Shown: positions 50,667 through 60,236, numbered from the stretch's first letter. The stretch: 64,000 nucleotides of DNA from Providencia rettgeri (GCF_001874625.1 NZ_CP017671.1:806001-870000), one strand, 5' to 3'. The notes: generated by a model from the letters alone, not told the origin. Numbers and translations: made by a program.

Positions 50667-51584
50667 TCAGTTTTTACGCTCAATAATGAAATTAGCTAAA
50701 GCGCTTAGCATTTCTATATTATACCCATATGACTGGATCGTCTCTAAAGCGCTTATTGCATCATGATATAGCTCACGTGCTTTTTGTTGAGCCGCTTCAA
50801 GGCCGAGTAAAGATGGGTAAGTGCTTTTTTCGTGCTCAGCATCAGTCCCTTGGCGCTTACCTGTTACCGTGCTGTCCCCGATAACATCTAGGATATCGTC
50901 TTGAACTTGAAAGGCAAGCCCGATGGACTGTGCGTATTTATCTAAAACAGGTAGTAATTGATGCCCTTTTTCGCCAGCGGCATAAGCACCAAGGCGAATA
51001 GCTGCGCGAATGAGTGCACCAGTTTTATGCAGATGAATACGTTCTAAGGATTCAAGGTCGACGTATTTCCCTTCGGCGTCTAAATCCAGAGCCTGCCCAC
51101 CACACATCCCAGCAAGGCCACTTGCATAGGATAGCTCGGCTATCATTGCGATACGGTCTTTATCAGCGACATCTGGCATTGGGGCACAAGCAAGTAATTG
51201 AAAGGCCAGCGTTTGTAATGCATCTCCCGCCAAGACAGCATTACCCTCACCATATTTTATATGGCAGGTTGGTTGACCTCTGCGTAAATCATCGTCATCC
51301 ATAGCGGGCAGGTCGTCATGAATTAATGAATAGGCATGGATGCACTCGACAGCGGCAGCTGGTGCATCAAGGTTTTCTTGGTTCACACCAAGCATAGAGC
51401 CTACCGCATAAGTTAAAAATGGGCGTAAACGTTTCCCGCCTAATAACGTGCCATATCGCATTGCTTGTGCAAGAGGAAGGTTTGCAAAAGGCATCGCATT
51501 TAGGGCATCTAAAAGGTATTGATTGACTCTGTCATAGGTTTGTTTTTGTTGCAGCGTGAAGCTATCTAAATGTTGTTCAGACAT
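50667..51584 (-). CDS. ispA: Farnesyl diphosphate synthase IspA
   Basis: Short-chain prenyltransferase making FPP from IPP and DMAPP. First Asp-rich motif HDDLPAMDDDDLRRG (about 90-104), second QVQDDILDVIGD (about 228-239). N-terminal GGKRLRP is the IPP site. Length 305 aa. Starts 3 bp after xseB. The 252-bp gap to dxs holds a 9-bp inverted repeat CTATAACTC/GAGTTATAG (50541-50590). Confidence 0.97.
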   Translation of the reverse strand: MSEQHLDSFTLQQKQTYDRVNQYLLDALNAMPFANLPLAQAMRYGTLLGGKRLRPFLTYAVGSMLGVNQENLDAPAAAVECIHAYSLIHDDLPAMDDDDLRRGQPTCHIKYGEGNAVLAGDALQTLAFQLLACAPMPDVADKDRIAMIAELSYASGLAGMCGGQALDLDAEGKYVDLESLERIHLHKTGALIRAAIRLGAYAAGEKGHQLLPVLDKYAQSIGLAFQVQDDILDVIGDSTVTGKRQGTDAEHEKSTYPSLLGLEAAQQKARELYHDAISALETIQSYGYNIEMLSALANFIIERKN

Positions 51585-51587
51585 AAT

Positions 51588-51839
51588 TTATTCAGTATCA
51601 GGTGAAAAATCGGCAAGAGGTTTATTTTCGTCATCACTGAGCAATATTTGTACACGCTGCTCAGCTTGTTGCAGTACTTTTTGACCTTGTTTGGCAATTT
51701 GAACGCCACGTTCAAACTCATTCAGAGCGTCTTCTAGAGGGAGGTCACCGGATTCAAGACGAGCGACGATTTGCTCTAGCTCTTGAAGCGAGTTTTCAAA
51801 ACTAACAGGTGCAACTTGCTGAGATTTTTCTTTAGCCAT
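51588..51839 (-). CDS. xseB: Exodeoxyribonuclease VII small subunit
   Basis: Helical small subunit (83 aa) of exonuclease VII, several copies of which coat the XseA catalytic subunit. The motif [23 protein letters not shown] (51743-51811) is diagnostic. First gene of the operon, divergent from thiI. Confidence 0.97.
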   Translation of the reverse strand: MAKEKSQQVAPVSFENSLQELEQIVARLESGDLPLEDALNEFERGVQIAKQGQKVLQQAEQRVQILLSDDENKPLADFSPDTE

Positions 51840-51964
51840 ATTCTTTAGCCACTAATGTTAAATTAGTTAATTCAGGGAATGTTAAATATTTAGCAGACTA
51901 ACGTAGTCTTGCCACGGTTACAATTTATTATTGGTGTTTTTAGATTCAGTCCGCAAGATAGTGT

Positions 51965-51970
51965 TATAAT
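51965..51970 (+). promoter_or_regulatory. thiI promoter (extended -10)
   Basis: TATAAT preceded by TGT (extended -10), about 90 bp upstream of thiI; the -35 is poor. Confidence 0.5.
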
Positions 51971-52058
51971 ACGCCTCTTTATTGACAATTGGTAACCTAT
52001 ACGTGTGTCCTTGTTAAGACACGTTCGTTTGCCCCACAACCATGAACATGCAGCTATT

Positions 52059-53510
52059 ATGAAGTTTATCATTAAGTTATTCCCAGAAATTACCATCAAA
52101 AGCCAAACTGTTAGGCTACGTTTCATTAAAATTCTGACTAGCAATATCCGTAACGTGCTAAAACCTCTTGGCGAAGAAATTTCGGTTGTCCGTAATTGGG
52201 ATAATATTGAAGTGCGTGTGAAAGGGGAAACGAAGCACGACGAAATTTGTGACATGTTAGGTCGTATTCCCGGTATCCACCATATCCTTGAAGTGGAAGA
52301 AAAACCGTTTACTAGCCTGCACCATATTTATGAAATGACCCATGAATCTTATGGTGCGTCTCTCGAAAACAAAACTTTTTGTGTTCGGGTGAAACGCCGC
52401 GGTAAGCACGAATTTTCATCGATTGAAGCTGAGCGTTACATTGGTGGTGGTTTAAACCAACATATTCCTTCGGCTAAAGTTAAGCTCAAAGACCCAGATA
52501 CAACCGTGCATTTGGAAATTGAAGATGACAAACTGATTTTAGTTAAATCACGTATTGAAGGTATTGGCGGGTTTCCTATAGGGACGCAAGAAGATGTTTT
52601 ATCGCTAATTTCCGGTGGGTTTGACTCTGGTGTTTCTAGCTATATGTTGATGCGCCGTGGTTGCCGTGTTCATTACTGCTTTTTTAATTTAGGTGGTGCG
52701 GCACATGAAATTGGCGTGAAGCAAATTGCACATTATCTATGGAACCGTTTTGGTAGCTCCCATAAAGTGCGCTTTATTGCTGTAAACTTTGAGCCAGTTG
52801 TGGCTGAAATTTTAGAGAAAGTCGATGATGGCCAAATGGGCGTTGTACTTAAACGTATGATGGTGAGAGCTGCGTCTAAAGTTGCGGAGCGTTATGGTGT
52901 GCAGGCAATTGTTACGGGTGAAGCGCTTGGTCAAGTGTCTAGCCAAACTTTAACTAACTTGCGTCTTATTGATAATGCTTCTGATACTTTGGTGCTAAGG
53001 CCACTGATTTCTCATGACAAAGAACACATAATCAAATTAGCTCGGCAAATTGGGACTGAAGATTTTGCGAAAACCATGCCGGAATATTGTGGTGTGATTT
53101 CAAAAAGCCCAACAGTGAAAGCTGTTAAAGCACGAATTGAAGCAGAAGAGGCCAATTTTGATTTTGCTATTTTAGAGTCTGTTGTGGAGCAAGCGCAAAA
53201 TATCGATATTCGACAAATTGCACAAGAAAGCCTTGAAAAAGTCCCTGAAATTGAAATGGTGAGTGAGCTTTCAATTGAAAATGAAGTGATTTTAGATATT
53301 CGTTCAATTGATGAATTTGAAGACAAGCCACTGAATGTAGATGGAATGGAAGTTAAGCACATTCCATTCTATAAATTGAGTACGCAATTTGGTGACTTAC
53401 CAAAAGATAAAACCTATTTATTATATTGTGACCGTGGGGTAATGAGCCGCTTGCAAGCGCTATACCTAAAAGAGCAAGGTTATGAAAATATAAAGGTTTA
53501 TCGCCCATAA
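52059..53510 (+). CDS. thiI: tRNA 4-thiouridylation / thiamine sulfurtransferase ThiI
   Basis: Adenylates tRNA U8 and transfers persulfide sulfur; also feeds sulfur to ThiS for the thiamine thiazole. THUMP domain about 60-165; PP-loop [15 protein letters not shown] near 186. The catalytic Cys pair is C of [10 protein letters not shown] (about 344) and C of [11 protein letters not shown] in the C-terminal rhodanese domain (about 457). ATG 52059 gives [10 protein letters not shown] as in E. coli; 483 aa. An ATG 18 codons upstream is not conserved. Confidence 0.97.
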   Translation: MKFIIKLFPEITIKSQTVRLRFIKILTSNIRNVLKPLGEEISVVRNWDNIEVRVKGETKHDEICDMLGRIPGIHHILEVEEKPFTSLHHIYEMTHESYGASLENKTFCVRVKRRGKHEFSSIEAERYIGGGLNQHIPSAKVKLKDPDTTVHLEIEDDKLILVKSRIEGIGGFPIGTQEDVLSLISGGFDSGVSSYMLMRRGCRVHYCFFNLGGAAHEIGVKQIAHYLWNRFGSSHKVRFIAVNFEPVVAEILEKVDDGQMGVVLKRMMVRAASKVAERYGVQAIVTGEALGQVSSQTLTNLRLIDNASDTLVLRPLISHDKEHIIKLARQIGTEDFAKTMPEYCGVISKSPTVKAVKARIEAEEANFDFAILESVVEQAQNIDIRQIAQESLEKVPEIEMVSELSIENEVILDIRSIDEFEDKPLNVDGMEVKHIPFYKLSTQFGDLPKDKTYLLYCDRGVMSRLQALYLKEQGYENIKVYRP

Positions 53511-53556
53511 CTTAAAACAGGGTGCTTGTATCACCAACGTACAATTAGAGAGAAAT

Positions 53557-53575
53557 GTGGGGGAAATTCCCCCAC
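53557..53575 (-). terminator. hok-like transcript terminator, copy 1
   Basis: GTGGGGG-AAATT-CCCCCAC hairpin four bases past the toxin stop, followed on the minus strand by ATTTCTCTCT. The same hairpin is at 54068-54086 in copy 2. Confidence 0.65.
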
Positions 53576-53579
53576 AAGA

Positions 53580-53723
53580 CTAGTTATCGCAAGATAACGT
53601 CGCTTGAACCAGCGTGCTTCCGCTGCTGATACTGAAAGAGCATAGCCTTTCTTGCATTAACAATGAAAAACACAACACCGTAAGACACACGGTAACTAGC
53701 CCCAGAAGGGCAATTTTGGCCAT
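53580..53723 (-). CDS. Hok/Gef family type I toxin, copy 1
   Basis: Encodes 47 residues beginning MAKIALLGLVTVCLTVL: a single N-terminal membrane helix, then a short polar tail ending SCDN. The pattern VCLTVLCFSLLMQERLCSF aligns without gaps to Hok (VCLTLLIFTYLTRKSLCEI) and RelF, including both cysteines (13 and 28), and the tail matches the ISSG-T-VQA pattern of the family. Such peptides depolarise the inner membrane when translated. AAGGAG and GAGGA precede the ATG, and a hairpin (CTCCTTTT-AG-AAAAGGAG, 53732-53749) would bury the first one. The protein is identical in copy 2. Confidence 0.85.
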   Translation of the reverse strand: MAKIALLGLVTVCLTVLCFSLLMQERLCSFSISSGSTLVQATLSCDN

Positions 53724-53756
53724 TCCTCTTGACTCCTTTTCTAAAAGGAGACAGAA

Positions 53757-53876
53757 TCAAATTGTGAGGGTTTGAGACTGCCTCGGATTAAGATTAACAT
53801 CTAAATTCGGGGCTTTCGTCTTTTTGGCTTTGGCAAATGCTTGAACCAAAATGATCCAAGCACCCACGGCAATCAT
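53757..53876 (-). CDS. Small membrane-type ORF upstream of hok-like copy 1 (possible mok analogue)
   Basis: A 39-residue ORF starting MIAVGAWIILVQAFAKAKK, with a hydrophobic helix and a basic turn, then KAPNLDVNLNPRQ. It stops 33 bp before the toxin ATG in the same frame. It is preserved in copy 2 (54268-54378) with several changed codons at its ends. In hok systems a leader ORF (mok) couples toxin translation; unlike mok, this one does not overlap the toxin. Role is inference. Confidence 0.45.
   Translation of the reverse strand: MIAVGAWIILVQAFAKAKKTKAPNLDVNLNPRQSQTLTI
53773..53801 (+). promoter_or_regulatory. Candidate antisense (sok-like) promoter, copy 1
   Basis: TTGAGA-N17-TAACAT on the plus strand, inside the leader of the hok-like mRNA. 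It would drive an RNA complementary to the small ORF region. In copy 2 the -35 is weakened by base changes. Purely a sequence match. Confidence 0.3.
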
Positions 53877-54090
53877 AGCAAAGATCCACTCGAAATAAAT
53901 CTATTTACAGTCAGTTTTTATAATAAAAATATTTAAATTCAATTGGTTATAATGATTTTGATATCATTGGTATTATTATGATTATTGATTGAACTGAAGT
54001 AAGAATGGCAAAGAGTGTAGATTCAAAACAGGGTGCTTGTATCACCAATGCACAATTAGAGAGAAATGTGGGGGAAATTCCCCCACAAGA

Positions 54091-54234
54091 CTAGTTATCG
54101 CAAGATAACGTCGCTTGAACCAGCGTGCTTCCGCTGCTGATACTGAAAGAGCATAGCCTTTCTTGCATTAACAATGAAAAACACAACACCGTAAGACACA
54201 CGGTAACTAGCCCCAGAAGGGCAATTTTGGCCAT
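54091..54234 (-). CDS. Hok/Gef family type I toxin, copy 2
   Basis: The coding sequence and the 47-aa product appear identical to copy 1 (53580-53723), including both ribosome sites and the SD-sequestering hairpin. Conservation of the coding part, while the leader 53761-53776/54272-54287 has changed, suggests either a recent duplication with local divergence or selection for two separately controlled toxins. Confidence 0.85.
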   Translation of the reverse strand: MAKIALLGLVTVCLTVLCFSLLMQERLCSFSISSGSTLVQATLSCDN

Positions 54235-54267
54235 TCCTCTTGACTCCTTTTCTAAAAGGAGACAGAA

Positions 54268-54378
54268 TCAAATTGTGTGATTTGGAAACTGCCTCGGATT
54301 AAGATTAACATCTAAATTCGGGGCTTTCGTCTTTTTGGCTTTGGCAAATGCTTGAACCAAAATGATCCAAGCACCCAC
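54268..54378 (-). CDS. Small membrane-type ORF upstream of hok-like copy 2
   Basis: Counterpart of the copy 1 small ORF with GTG start (VGAWIILVQAFAKAKK), 36 residues; the end reads QFPNHTI instead of QSQTLTI. The upstream ATG of copy 1 is lost here, so expression may be lower. Same frame and spacing to the toxin gene. Confidence 0.35.
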   Translation of the reverse strand: MGAWIILVQAFAKAKKTKAPNLDVNLNPRQFPNHTI

Positions 54379-54502
54379 TATGATAATAGCAAAAAAGGGC
54401 TATAAACGAAGTCTTTTTACTGATGATTTTATTTGATAATCATTATTATTCAGTGGGTTAATGTTAGCTGATAACCTATTATGCGATGTTATAAATTTCC
54501 AT

Positions 54503-55096
54503 TTAATCTTCTAAATAATCGTTGATCCCATTCGGTAAAACTAGCTGGCTGGCAACATTCCCTGCAATTTCACGACCAACTAAGAGTTCGATTAATTTTA
54601 AGGCGAAATCAAAAGATGTTGCGGGACCTTGGCTCGTTAGCAAATTAACTCGCTCATCAAAATAAACTCGGCGGTCAACCCATTTATTGGCTGAAATTTT
54701 ATCTTTCATGGCAGGATAACCCGTCATATTGCCAAGTGGGAATAGTTGATGGTACTCCAATACAATGGCTGGCGCTGCACAAATAGCTGCGACAATTTTG
54801 CCATCAAGATGCATGCGGCGAACCTTTTCGACAACCAGAGGGCTATCACGGAAAGTCTCAGCGCCAGCAAGCCCTCCTGGAAGTACGATTGCGTCAAAAG
54901 GTTCATCTGCGACTTTAATTAATGGTGTGTCTGCGACAATTTTCATTCCTCTAGAAGCAGTAACCTGTAAGGAGCTATCCTCAGTTACACTGGCTAAAGT
55001 AACATTAATACCGGCTCTGACTAATAAATCTGCGCTAGTCACGGTTTCTATTTCTTCACTACCATGAGCGATGCAAATTAGAACGGAAATCGTCAT
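54503..55096 (-). CDS. yajL: DJ-1/PfpI family protein YajL
   Basis: Oxidative-stress chaperone/deglycase-like protein of the DJ-1 family. The nucleophile elbow AAICAAPA has Cys106, with the supporting Glu in HGSEEIE (14-17). Length 197 aa (E. coli 196). The start overlaps the panE 3' end by 38 bp, so translation is probably coupled. Confidence 0.95.
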   Translation of the reverse strand: MTISVLICIAHGSEEIETVTSADLLVRAGINVTLASVTEDSSLQVTASRGMKIVADTPLIKVADEPFDAIVLPGGLAGAETFRDSPLVVEKVRRMHLDGKIVAAICAAPAIVLEYHQLFPLGNMTGYPAMKDKISANKWVDRRVYFDERVNLLTSQGPATSFDFALKLIELLVGREIAGNVASQLVLPNGINDYLED

Positions 55097-55970
55097 ATTG
55101 TTGTTCTCTATTTTTGACTAAATGATAAAGGCGGTCATTTTCAGGAGTACTAAGCCCATGAGCTCGCGCTTGTTTGATTAAAAAACCCGTAATGTAATCA
55201 ATTTCGGTACGGCGGTTATTGCGCACATCTTGCAGCATAGAAGAATAGTTAGCCGAAGTATTATAAATAATGCTGTATATATACTCAGTTAGCTCTGATT
55301 TATCGGTATGTAGCCCTTCTGCTTCCATAACAGCGCAGATTTCATCTATGATTTGTGAAATTTGTTTTGGGTAATCAATTAGCTGCCCATTTTTACAGTC
55401 ATATTCAACCGTAAGCGGGTTAATCACGCAGTTTGCGATAAGTTTGCGCCAACAGGTTGTTTGAATATGGTTATGCCAAGCGACGTCTGGTAAAGCTTCA
55501 TGTAAAATATCTGCAATTGGGTAGTAAGCTTGTGCTTGTGAATTAATTGCACCGATATGCGTAATACCATGAGCGACATGGAATACTTGGTTATTTTTTT
55601 GCCAAGCAGCGTGTGTTGTGACACCCGCTAAAATTGGGTGGCGTATAGGGGCGAGTTCTTCGATTGTCCCCATTCCATTGTGGAGCAATAAAATTGGCGT
55701 ATTCTCAGGGATATTACCAAGTAAGGGGAGTAGGGCATCGGAAACTTGCCATGCTTTTAAACACACGATAACAAGCTCACTTGTTTGCAGATGGTTAATA
55801 TTATTGCAAGGAATAAGTTCTCGGAAAGTACGCCCACTGGGGTCATTAACATCGACAAATAAATCAGACTGAGCAACACGTAACCAACCTTGTGTTTCGT
55901 GCCCTTGCAAGGTTAGTGAGGAAAGCCACAATTTACCTATTGCACCACAACCAATTAGGGTTATTTTCAT
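55059..55970 (-). CDS. panE: 2-dehydropantoate 2-reductase PanE
   Basis: NADPH-dependent ketopantoate reductase of pantothenate synthesis. Rossmann motif [10 protein letters not shown] (5-14); catalytic Lys in [15 protein letters not shown] near 175; [20 protein letters not shown] near 240. ATG 55970 after AGGGGAAAC gives MKITLIGCG (303 aa) as in E. coli. An upstream ATG adds five residues. Confidence 0.95.
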   Translation of the reverse strand: MKITLIGCGAIGKLWLSSLTLQGHETQGWLRVAQSDLFVDVNDPSGRTFRELIPCNNINHLQTSELVIVCLKAWQVSDALLPLLGNIPENTPILLLHNGMGTIEELAPIRHPILAGVTTHAAWQKNNQVFHVAHGITHIGAINSQAQAYYPIADILHEALPDVAWHNHIQTTCWRKLIANCVINPLTVEYDCKNGQLIDYPKQISQIIDEICAVMEAEGLHTDKSELTEYIYSIIYNTSANYSSMLQDVRNNRRTEIDYITGFLIKQARAHGLSTPENDRLYHLVKNREQQYDDFRSNLHRSW

Positions 55971-56159
55971 TGTTTCCCCTTTCATATCGGATCTCTAACG
56001 TCTTATAAGGTAAGGCGGAAGTGATTTTTTCTTAGTATATACTGTTAATACGTTGAGTTGTAGTAAACGAAATCTAGTGGTCCTTGATAACTTGAAGTAG
56101 GGGGAGCAAAGACGGTATTATGCGGGCAACCTAAAAAATAATTAGTCGAGGTTTTAGTT

Positions 56160-56651
56160 ATGCCATCGTTTGATATTGTATCTGAAGTTGAAATGAATGA
56201 AGTGCGCAACGCAGTGGAAAATGCACAGCGTGAGCTAACAAGCCGTTGGGATTTCAAAAATGTTGAAGCCAGCTTTGAACTAAATGACAAAAATGAGTCA
56301 GTGAAAATCACCAGTGAGTCTGATTTCCAAGTACTTCAGTTAGTCGATATTTTAAGAGAAAAAATGGCAAAACGCGGTATTGATGGTGCGGTATTAAATG
56401 TACCAGATGATATTGTACATAGCGGGAAAACCTATAGTGTTGAAGTGACATTCAAACAAGGGATAGACGCTGCTATTGCTAAGAAGATAATAAAATTGAT
56501 CAAAGACAGCAAGCTAAAAGTACAAGCGCAAATTCAAGGCGACCAAGTTCGTGTGACAGGTAAAGCTCGCGATGACTTACAATCGGTTATGGCGCTCGTG
56601 CGTGGTGGTAATTTAGGTCAACCTTTCCAGTTTAATAATTTTCGCGATTAA
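56160..56651 (+). CDS. yajQ: Nucleotide-binding protein YajQ
   Basis: Cytoplasmic protein with two ferredoxin-like domains (UPF0234); homologues bind c-di-GMP or nucleotides. [21 protein letters not shown] at the N-terminus (56163-56225) and [24 protein letters not shown] at the end are diagnostic. Length 163 aa. Convergent with yajR. Confidence 0.96.
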   Translation: MPSFDIVSEVEMNEVRNAVENAQRELTSRWDFKNVEASFELNDKNESVKITSESDFQVLQLVDILREKMAKRGIDGAVLNVPDDIVHSGKTYSVEVTFKQGIDAAIAKKIIKLIKDSKLKVQAQIQGDQVRVTGKARDDLQSVMALVRGGNLGQPFQFNNFRD

Positions 56652-56672
56652 TCATTGTGAAACTTACATGTT

Positions 56673-56707
56673 AAATAGTTAGCCCATTTATTATGGGCTA
56701 ACTATTT
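56673..56707. terminator. Bidirectional yajQ/yajR terminator
   Basis: Perfect 15-bp stem AAATAGTTAGCCCAT and its complement with a 5-nt loop, A/T-rich on both sides. Confidence 0.8.
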
Positions 56708-56712
56708 ATTGC

Positions 56713-58077
56713 TTATTGTGAGTTGATAATCGCTTCGAGTTGTTCCCTGTTAATAATCTTTCTATCAACTTTAACGTAAGCACTTAACTCTTCATCTACA
56801 ACGAGCGCTTCCATGACTCCATTTTGTGCCTGTAATTTTTGCTCAAGAGCGCGACTATCTTCAATGTGTTTTGGTAATTCGATGCGAATACTGCTGACAT
56901 AAGGCGGTTGTTGCATTGTTAAGCTAATAACAAACCAGATAACCGTTAAAATTAAGCCACCAATAAAGACAGTGCTTGCCCCTTCAAAATTGTATAACCA
57001 CCCACCGACAATACCACCGATAGCGACACCTAAAAATTGGCTAGTGGAGTAAACACCCATTGCGGTTCCTTTGTAACCAGCGGGAGCTTCCTTACTAATC
57101 AGTGATGGTAAAATGGCTTCCATAATATTAAAGGCAATAAAAAACAGTTGAATACCTAAGAAAATAACCCATAAGTGATTACCTGAAAGCCATAATGTCA
57201 CTTCAGCAGCAGCGAGCAGTACGATGCAAAATAGAAAGACTTGCTTCATCTTGCGGTATTTTTCAGCATAAATAATGAAAGGCAGTACTGTTACAAAGGC
57301 AATTAGCATGGTAACTAGGTAGGCTTTCCAATGATCGGGGGCTAAAAAACCAGCTTTTGTCATAATGAGTGGCAAGGCAACAAAACTCGACATTAACAAG
57401 GTATGTAAACATAAAATACCTATATTCAATTTCAGTAATTGTGGCTGAGCAAGAACGGTTTTTAAGTTACCTTGAACAAAGGCTGACTCACGGTTTAAAA
57501 CATGGGTATTGGTGTCTGGAACAACAAAAATAGTGAGTGCGATAGCGCCGACAGCGAGAAGTGCGATCCCCCAGAATAGGCCATTTAACCCAATCATATG
57601 GGTAATAATAGGGCCCAAAACTAATGCGATGGCAAATGTTAAGCCAAAGCTAATGCCTAGAAATGCCATAGCCTTGGTTCGATTTTGTTCGCGGGTTAAG
57701 TCAGAAAGTAATGCCATTACAGCCGCAGAAATCGCCCCAGCTCCCTGAAGGGCCCGACCGATGATAATTCCCCAAATAGAATCACTTAATGCAGCAATAA
57801 TGCTACCGAGAATAAAGATCACTAACCCAATAATAATGAGTGGCTTACGGCCTATTTTGTCTGACATTAAGCCAAAAGGAACTTGGAAAATGGCTTGGCT
57901 AAGGCCGTAAATACCGATAGCAACACCAACTAAAAATTCGCTAGCGCCCTGTAAATGCATCCCATAGCTGGTCAAAATGGGTAAAACCATAAACATTCCA
58001 AGCATGCGCAAGGAAAAAACAGAACCTAACCCCCAAGTGGATCTAAGCTCTGTGGATGTCATTTTATTATCATTCAT
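56713..58077 (-). CDS. yajR: MFS transporter YajR
   Basis: Twelve-helix major facilitator with an extra C-terminal cytoplasmic domain (about 390-454, ferredoxin-like YAM domain), as in E. coli YajR (454 aa, identical length). The loop 2-3 signature is GLMSDKIGRKPLI near residue 70. Substrate unknown; drug-efflux-like. Stands alone, with the ERIC array upstream of its start. Confidence 0.94.
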   Translation of the reverse strand: MNDNKMTSTELRSTWGLGSVFSLRMLGMFMVLPILTSYGMHLQGASEFLVGVAIGIYGLSQAIFQVPFGLMSDKIGRKPLIIIGLVIFILGSIIAALSDSIWGIIIGRALQGAGAISAAVMALLSDLTREQNRTKAMAFLGISFGLTFAIALVLGPIITHMIGLNGLFWGIALLAVGAIALTIFVVPDTNTHVLNRESAFVQGNLKTVLAQPQLLKLNIGILCLHTLLMSSFVALPLIMTKAGFLAPDHWKAYLVTMLIAFVTVLPFIIYAEKYRKMKQVFLFCIVLLAAAEVTLWLSGNHLWVIFLGIQLFFIAFNIMEAILPSLISKEAPAGYKGTAMGVYSTSQFLGVAIGGIVGGWLYNFEGASTVFIGGLILTVIWFVISLTMQQPPYVSSIRIELPKHIEDSRALEQKLQAQNGVMEALVVDEELSAYVKVDRKIINREQLEAIINSQ

Positions 58078-58081
58078 TTTT

Positions 58082-58775
58082 ATTCTTCATATTTCGTGCT
58101 GTAGCGGTGTTGGCTTCTCTCGGCTCCTTAGGTCACATACTGATGTATGCTCCCTAAGATATCCTCGTTTGCCGCCTTGCTACAACACGAACTATTTTGA
58201 ATAAAAAAGTGATGTTGTAGCAAAATAATTTAAACCAAACTATCAGTATGTTAGCTGTAGCGGTGTTGGCTTTTCTCGGCTTCTTAGGTCACATACTGAT
58301 GTATGCTCCCTAAGATATCCTCGTTTGCCGCCTTGCTACAACACGAACTATTTTGAATAAAAAAGTGATGTTGTAGCAAAATAATTTAAACCAAACTATC
58401 AGTATGTTAGCTGTAGCGGTGTTGGCTTTTCTCGGCTCCTTAGGTCACATACTGATGTATGCTCCCTAAGATATCCTCGTTTGCCGCCTTGCTACAACAC
58501 GAACTATTTTGAATAAAAAAGTGATGTTGTAGCAAAATAATTTAAACCAAACTATCAGTATGTTAGCTGTAGCGGTGTTGGCTTTTCTCGGCTCCTTAGG
58601 TCACATACTGATGTATGCTCCTTAAGATATCCTCGTTTGCCGCCTTGCAATAATATTCTTCATATTTCGAGTTGTAGCGGTGCTGGCATCTCTTAGCTAC
58701 CTAGGTCACATATTGATGTACGTTCTCAAGGATATCTTCGTTTGTCGCTTTTCTATAATTCAATCTATTTTGAAT
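58082..58775 (+). repeat. Tandem array of five ERIC-like units, 156-bp period
   Basis: Core CTTAGGTCACATACTGATG ... GTATGCTCCCTAAG recurs. The GAACTATTTTGAATA end occurs at 58189, 58345 and 58501, exactly 156 bp apart. Copies 1-3 include a shared 30-odd-bp linker (AAGTGATGTTGTAGCAAAAT...). Copy 4 is cut short after CCGCCTTGC and copy 5 is strongly diverged. It lies between yajR and cyoE, in plus orientation. Confidence 0.8.
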
Positions 58776-58947
58776 CTTTATAAGTAGAACTGATATTTTT
58801 AATGTATAAAATCAATGGATTATAGCTTTTAATAGTGCGTTTTATATCTAGCTTATAATAGCAAGGGGCTATTTAACCATAAAATTGCGTCATAAGGGTA
58901 GGCAGAATAAGTAAAAATGGGTCATTAACGCAAGGAATGGTAAATGA
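58776..58947. other. Gene-free spacer before the cyo terminator
   Basis: AT-rich; no gene or further repeat seen. Confidence 0.5.
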
Positions 58948-58973
58948 AAACGGCGGGGGAAACCCCGCCGTTT
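58948..58973 (-). terminator. cyo operon terminator
   Basis: AAACGGCGGGG-GAAA-CCCCGCCGTTT perfect stem, with TTTTCATTT on the minus strand, 30 bp past cyoE. Confidence 0.85.
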
Positions 58974-59003
58974 AGGCATAGTTATCATCAGTAACTAGAA
59001 AAG

Positions 59004-59891
59004 TTATCTGACGAGAGCTATAACAGTATCGCTTGAAACAATAGGATCAACAGACATCATCACGCTCAATGAGGTTATAGCTACGATTGAGAAGATGAAT
59101 AATTTTCTAGCCCAAACACGGTCGTCATTTTCGGTTTTAAAACCGGAAATAGCCATACCGAGCCACCACAGGCTAACTGCTGCACCTACGATTAAATACT
59201 TATAGCCCGCATATCCACTGATAGCTAACATTAGTGTTGCGACCATGAATGCTAGGATATATAGGAAAATATGTGTCTTAGCGACAGATATCCCCTTGAT
59301 AACCGGTAACACAGGAATGTTTGCGGCTTTATAATCCTTGAAGCGGAAAATAGCAATGGCATAAGAGTGAGGCATCTGCCACAAGCTGAAAATTAATAGC
59401 AGGATCAATGCACCTGTATCAAATTCATTTGTGACAGCGCAGTAGCCGATAACTGGTGGTGCTGCACCAGATAGACTACCAATCAACGTGCCATAAACTG
59501 ATTTACGTTTCATATAGAGGCTATAAACGCCTACATAAACAATGAAACCGATAACTGCAAGTAGCATTGCCAAAGCATTGGCTGCTACAAGTAGTAGCAG
59601 CATACCCGCAATACCTAATACAGTTGCGTAAATCAGGCTAACTTTCGGGTCAATCAGCCCTTTAACTAACGGGCGATTCTTTGTTCTTTCCATGATACGG
59701 TCGATATCACGGTCGATGTAGTTGTTAAAAACACAACCAGAAGCCACGACCAGTGATACACCCAGCAAAGTCGCAACGAACAGCGGGTAATCTATCGAGC
59801 CTTTAGAGGCTAATAAAAAACCGCCGATCACAGAAATCAAGTTTCCGAATATAATTCCTGGTTTGGTCACTTGCAGGTATTGCTTAAACAT
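59004..59891 (-). CDS. cyoE: Heme O synthase (protoheme IX farnesyltransferase) CyoE
   Basis: UbiA-family membrane prenyltransferase that makes heme O for cytochrome bo, using FPP (from IspA). The Asp-rich motif [19 protein letters not shown] is near residue 57; about nine helices; 295 aa. Last gene of cyoABCDE, 12 bp after cyoD. Confidence 0.97.
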   Translation of the reverse strand: MFKQYLQVTKPGIIFGNLISVIGGFLLASKGSIDYPLFVATLLGVSLVVASGCVFNNYIDRDIDRIMERTKNRPLVKGLIDPKVSLIYATVLGIAGMLLLLVAANALAMLLAVIGFIVYVGVYSLYMKRKSVYGTLIGSLSGAAPPVIGYCAVTNEFDTGALILLLIFSLWQMPHSYAIAIFRFKDYKAANIPVLPVIKGISVAKTHIFLYILAFMVATLMLAISGYAGYKYLIVGAAVSLWWLGMAISGFKTENDDRVWARKLFIFSIVAITSLSVMMSVDPIVSSDTVIALVR

Positions 59892-59903
59892 ATCGGCAAC
59901 TCT

Positions 59904-60236
59904 TTAGTCGAGCATCATATTGATGTTCAGGTTGTACATAATCCACAGCGAGCCGACAACAACAATGCCGACAATTAGCATGGTGAACAGAAATGCAACC
60001 AGGTTCCAACGCTCATCTGATGAGGTATTCATATGTAAGAAACATACTAAGTGAACCAGTATTTGCACAACTGCCATGCCAACAACAGTCCAGAGGATTG
60101 TTGATGTTGACGCCGTGCCTTCCATCACCATCCAGAACGGAATGACGGTCAGGATAACTGATAGAATAAAGCCAATCAGGTATGTTTTAACGCTACCGTG
60201 GCTTGCTCCAGTGTGAGCATCTTTTGCATGACTCAT
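59904..60236 (-). CDS. cyoD: Cytochrome bo ubiquinol oxidase subunit IV CyoD
   Basis: Small three-helix subunit (110 aa) that stabilises the oxidase and its CuB site. [19 protein letters not shown] is the diagnostic block. Begins immediately after the cyoC stop. Confidence 0.97.
   Translation of the reverse strand: MSHAKDAHTGASHGSVKTYLIGFILSVILTVIPFWMVMEGTASTSTILWTVVGMAVVQILVHLVCFLHMNTSSDERWNLVAFLFTMLIVGIVVVGSLWIMYNLNINMMLD

Larger units (their letters stand above)
53514..53867 (-). repeat. 354-bp duplicated hok-like unit, copy 1
   Basis: Direct repeat of 54025-54378 (offset exactly 511 bp). The two copies differ only at a few bases, mostly around 53524-53530 and 53761-53776. The unit holds the hok-like gene, its terminator hairpin and the upstream small ORF. 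Outside it, sequences diverge at once. Confidence 0.9.
54025..54378 (-). repeat. 354-bp duplicated hok-like unit, copy 2
   Basis: Second copy of the 53514-53867 unit, with the same gene order and terminator hairpin. The 157-bp sequence between copies (53868-54024) is AT-rich, unrelated to the unit, and probably holds the copy 1 promoter. Confidence 0.9.
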
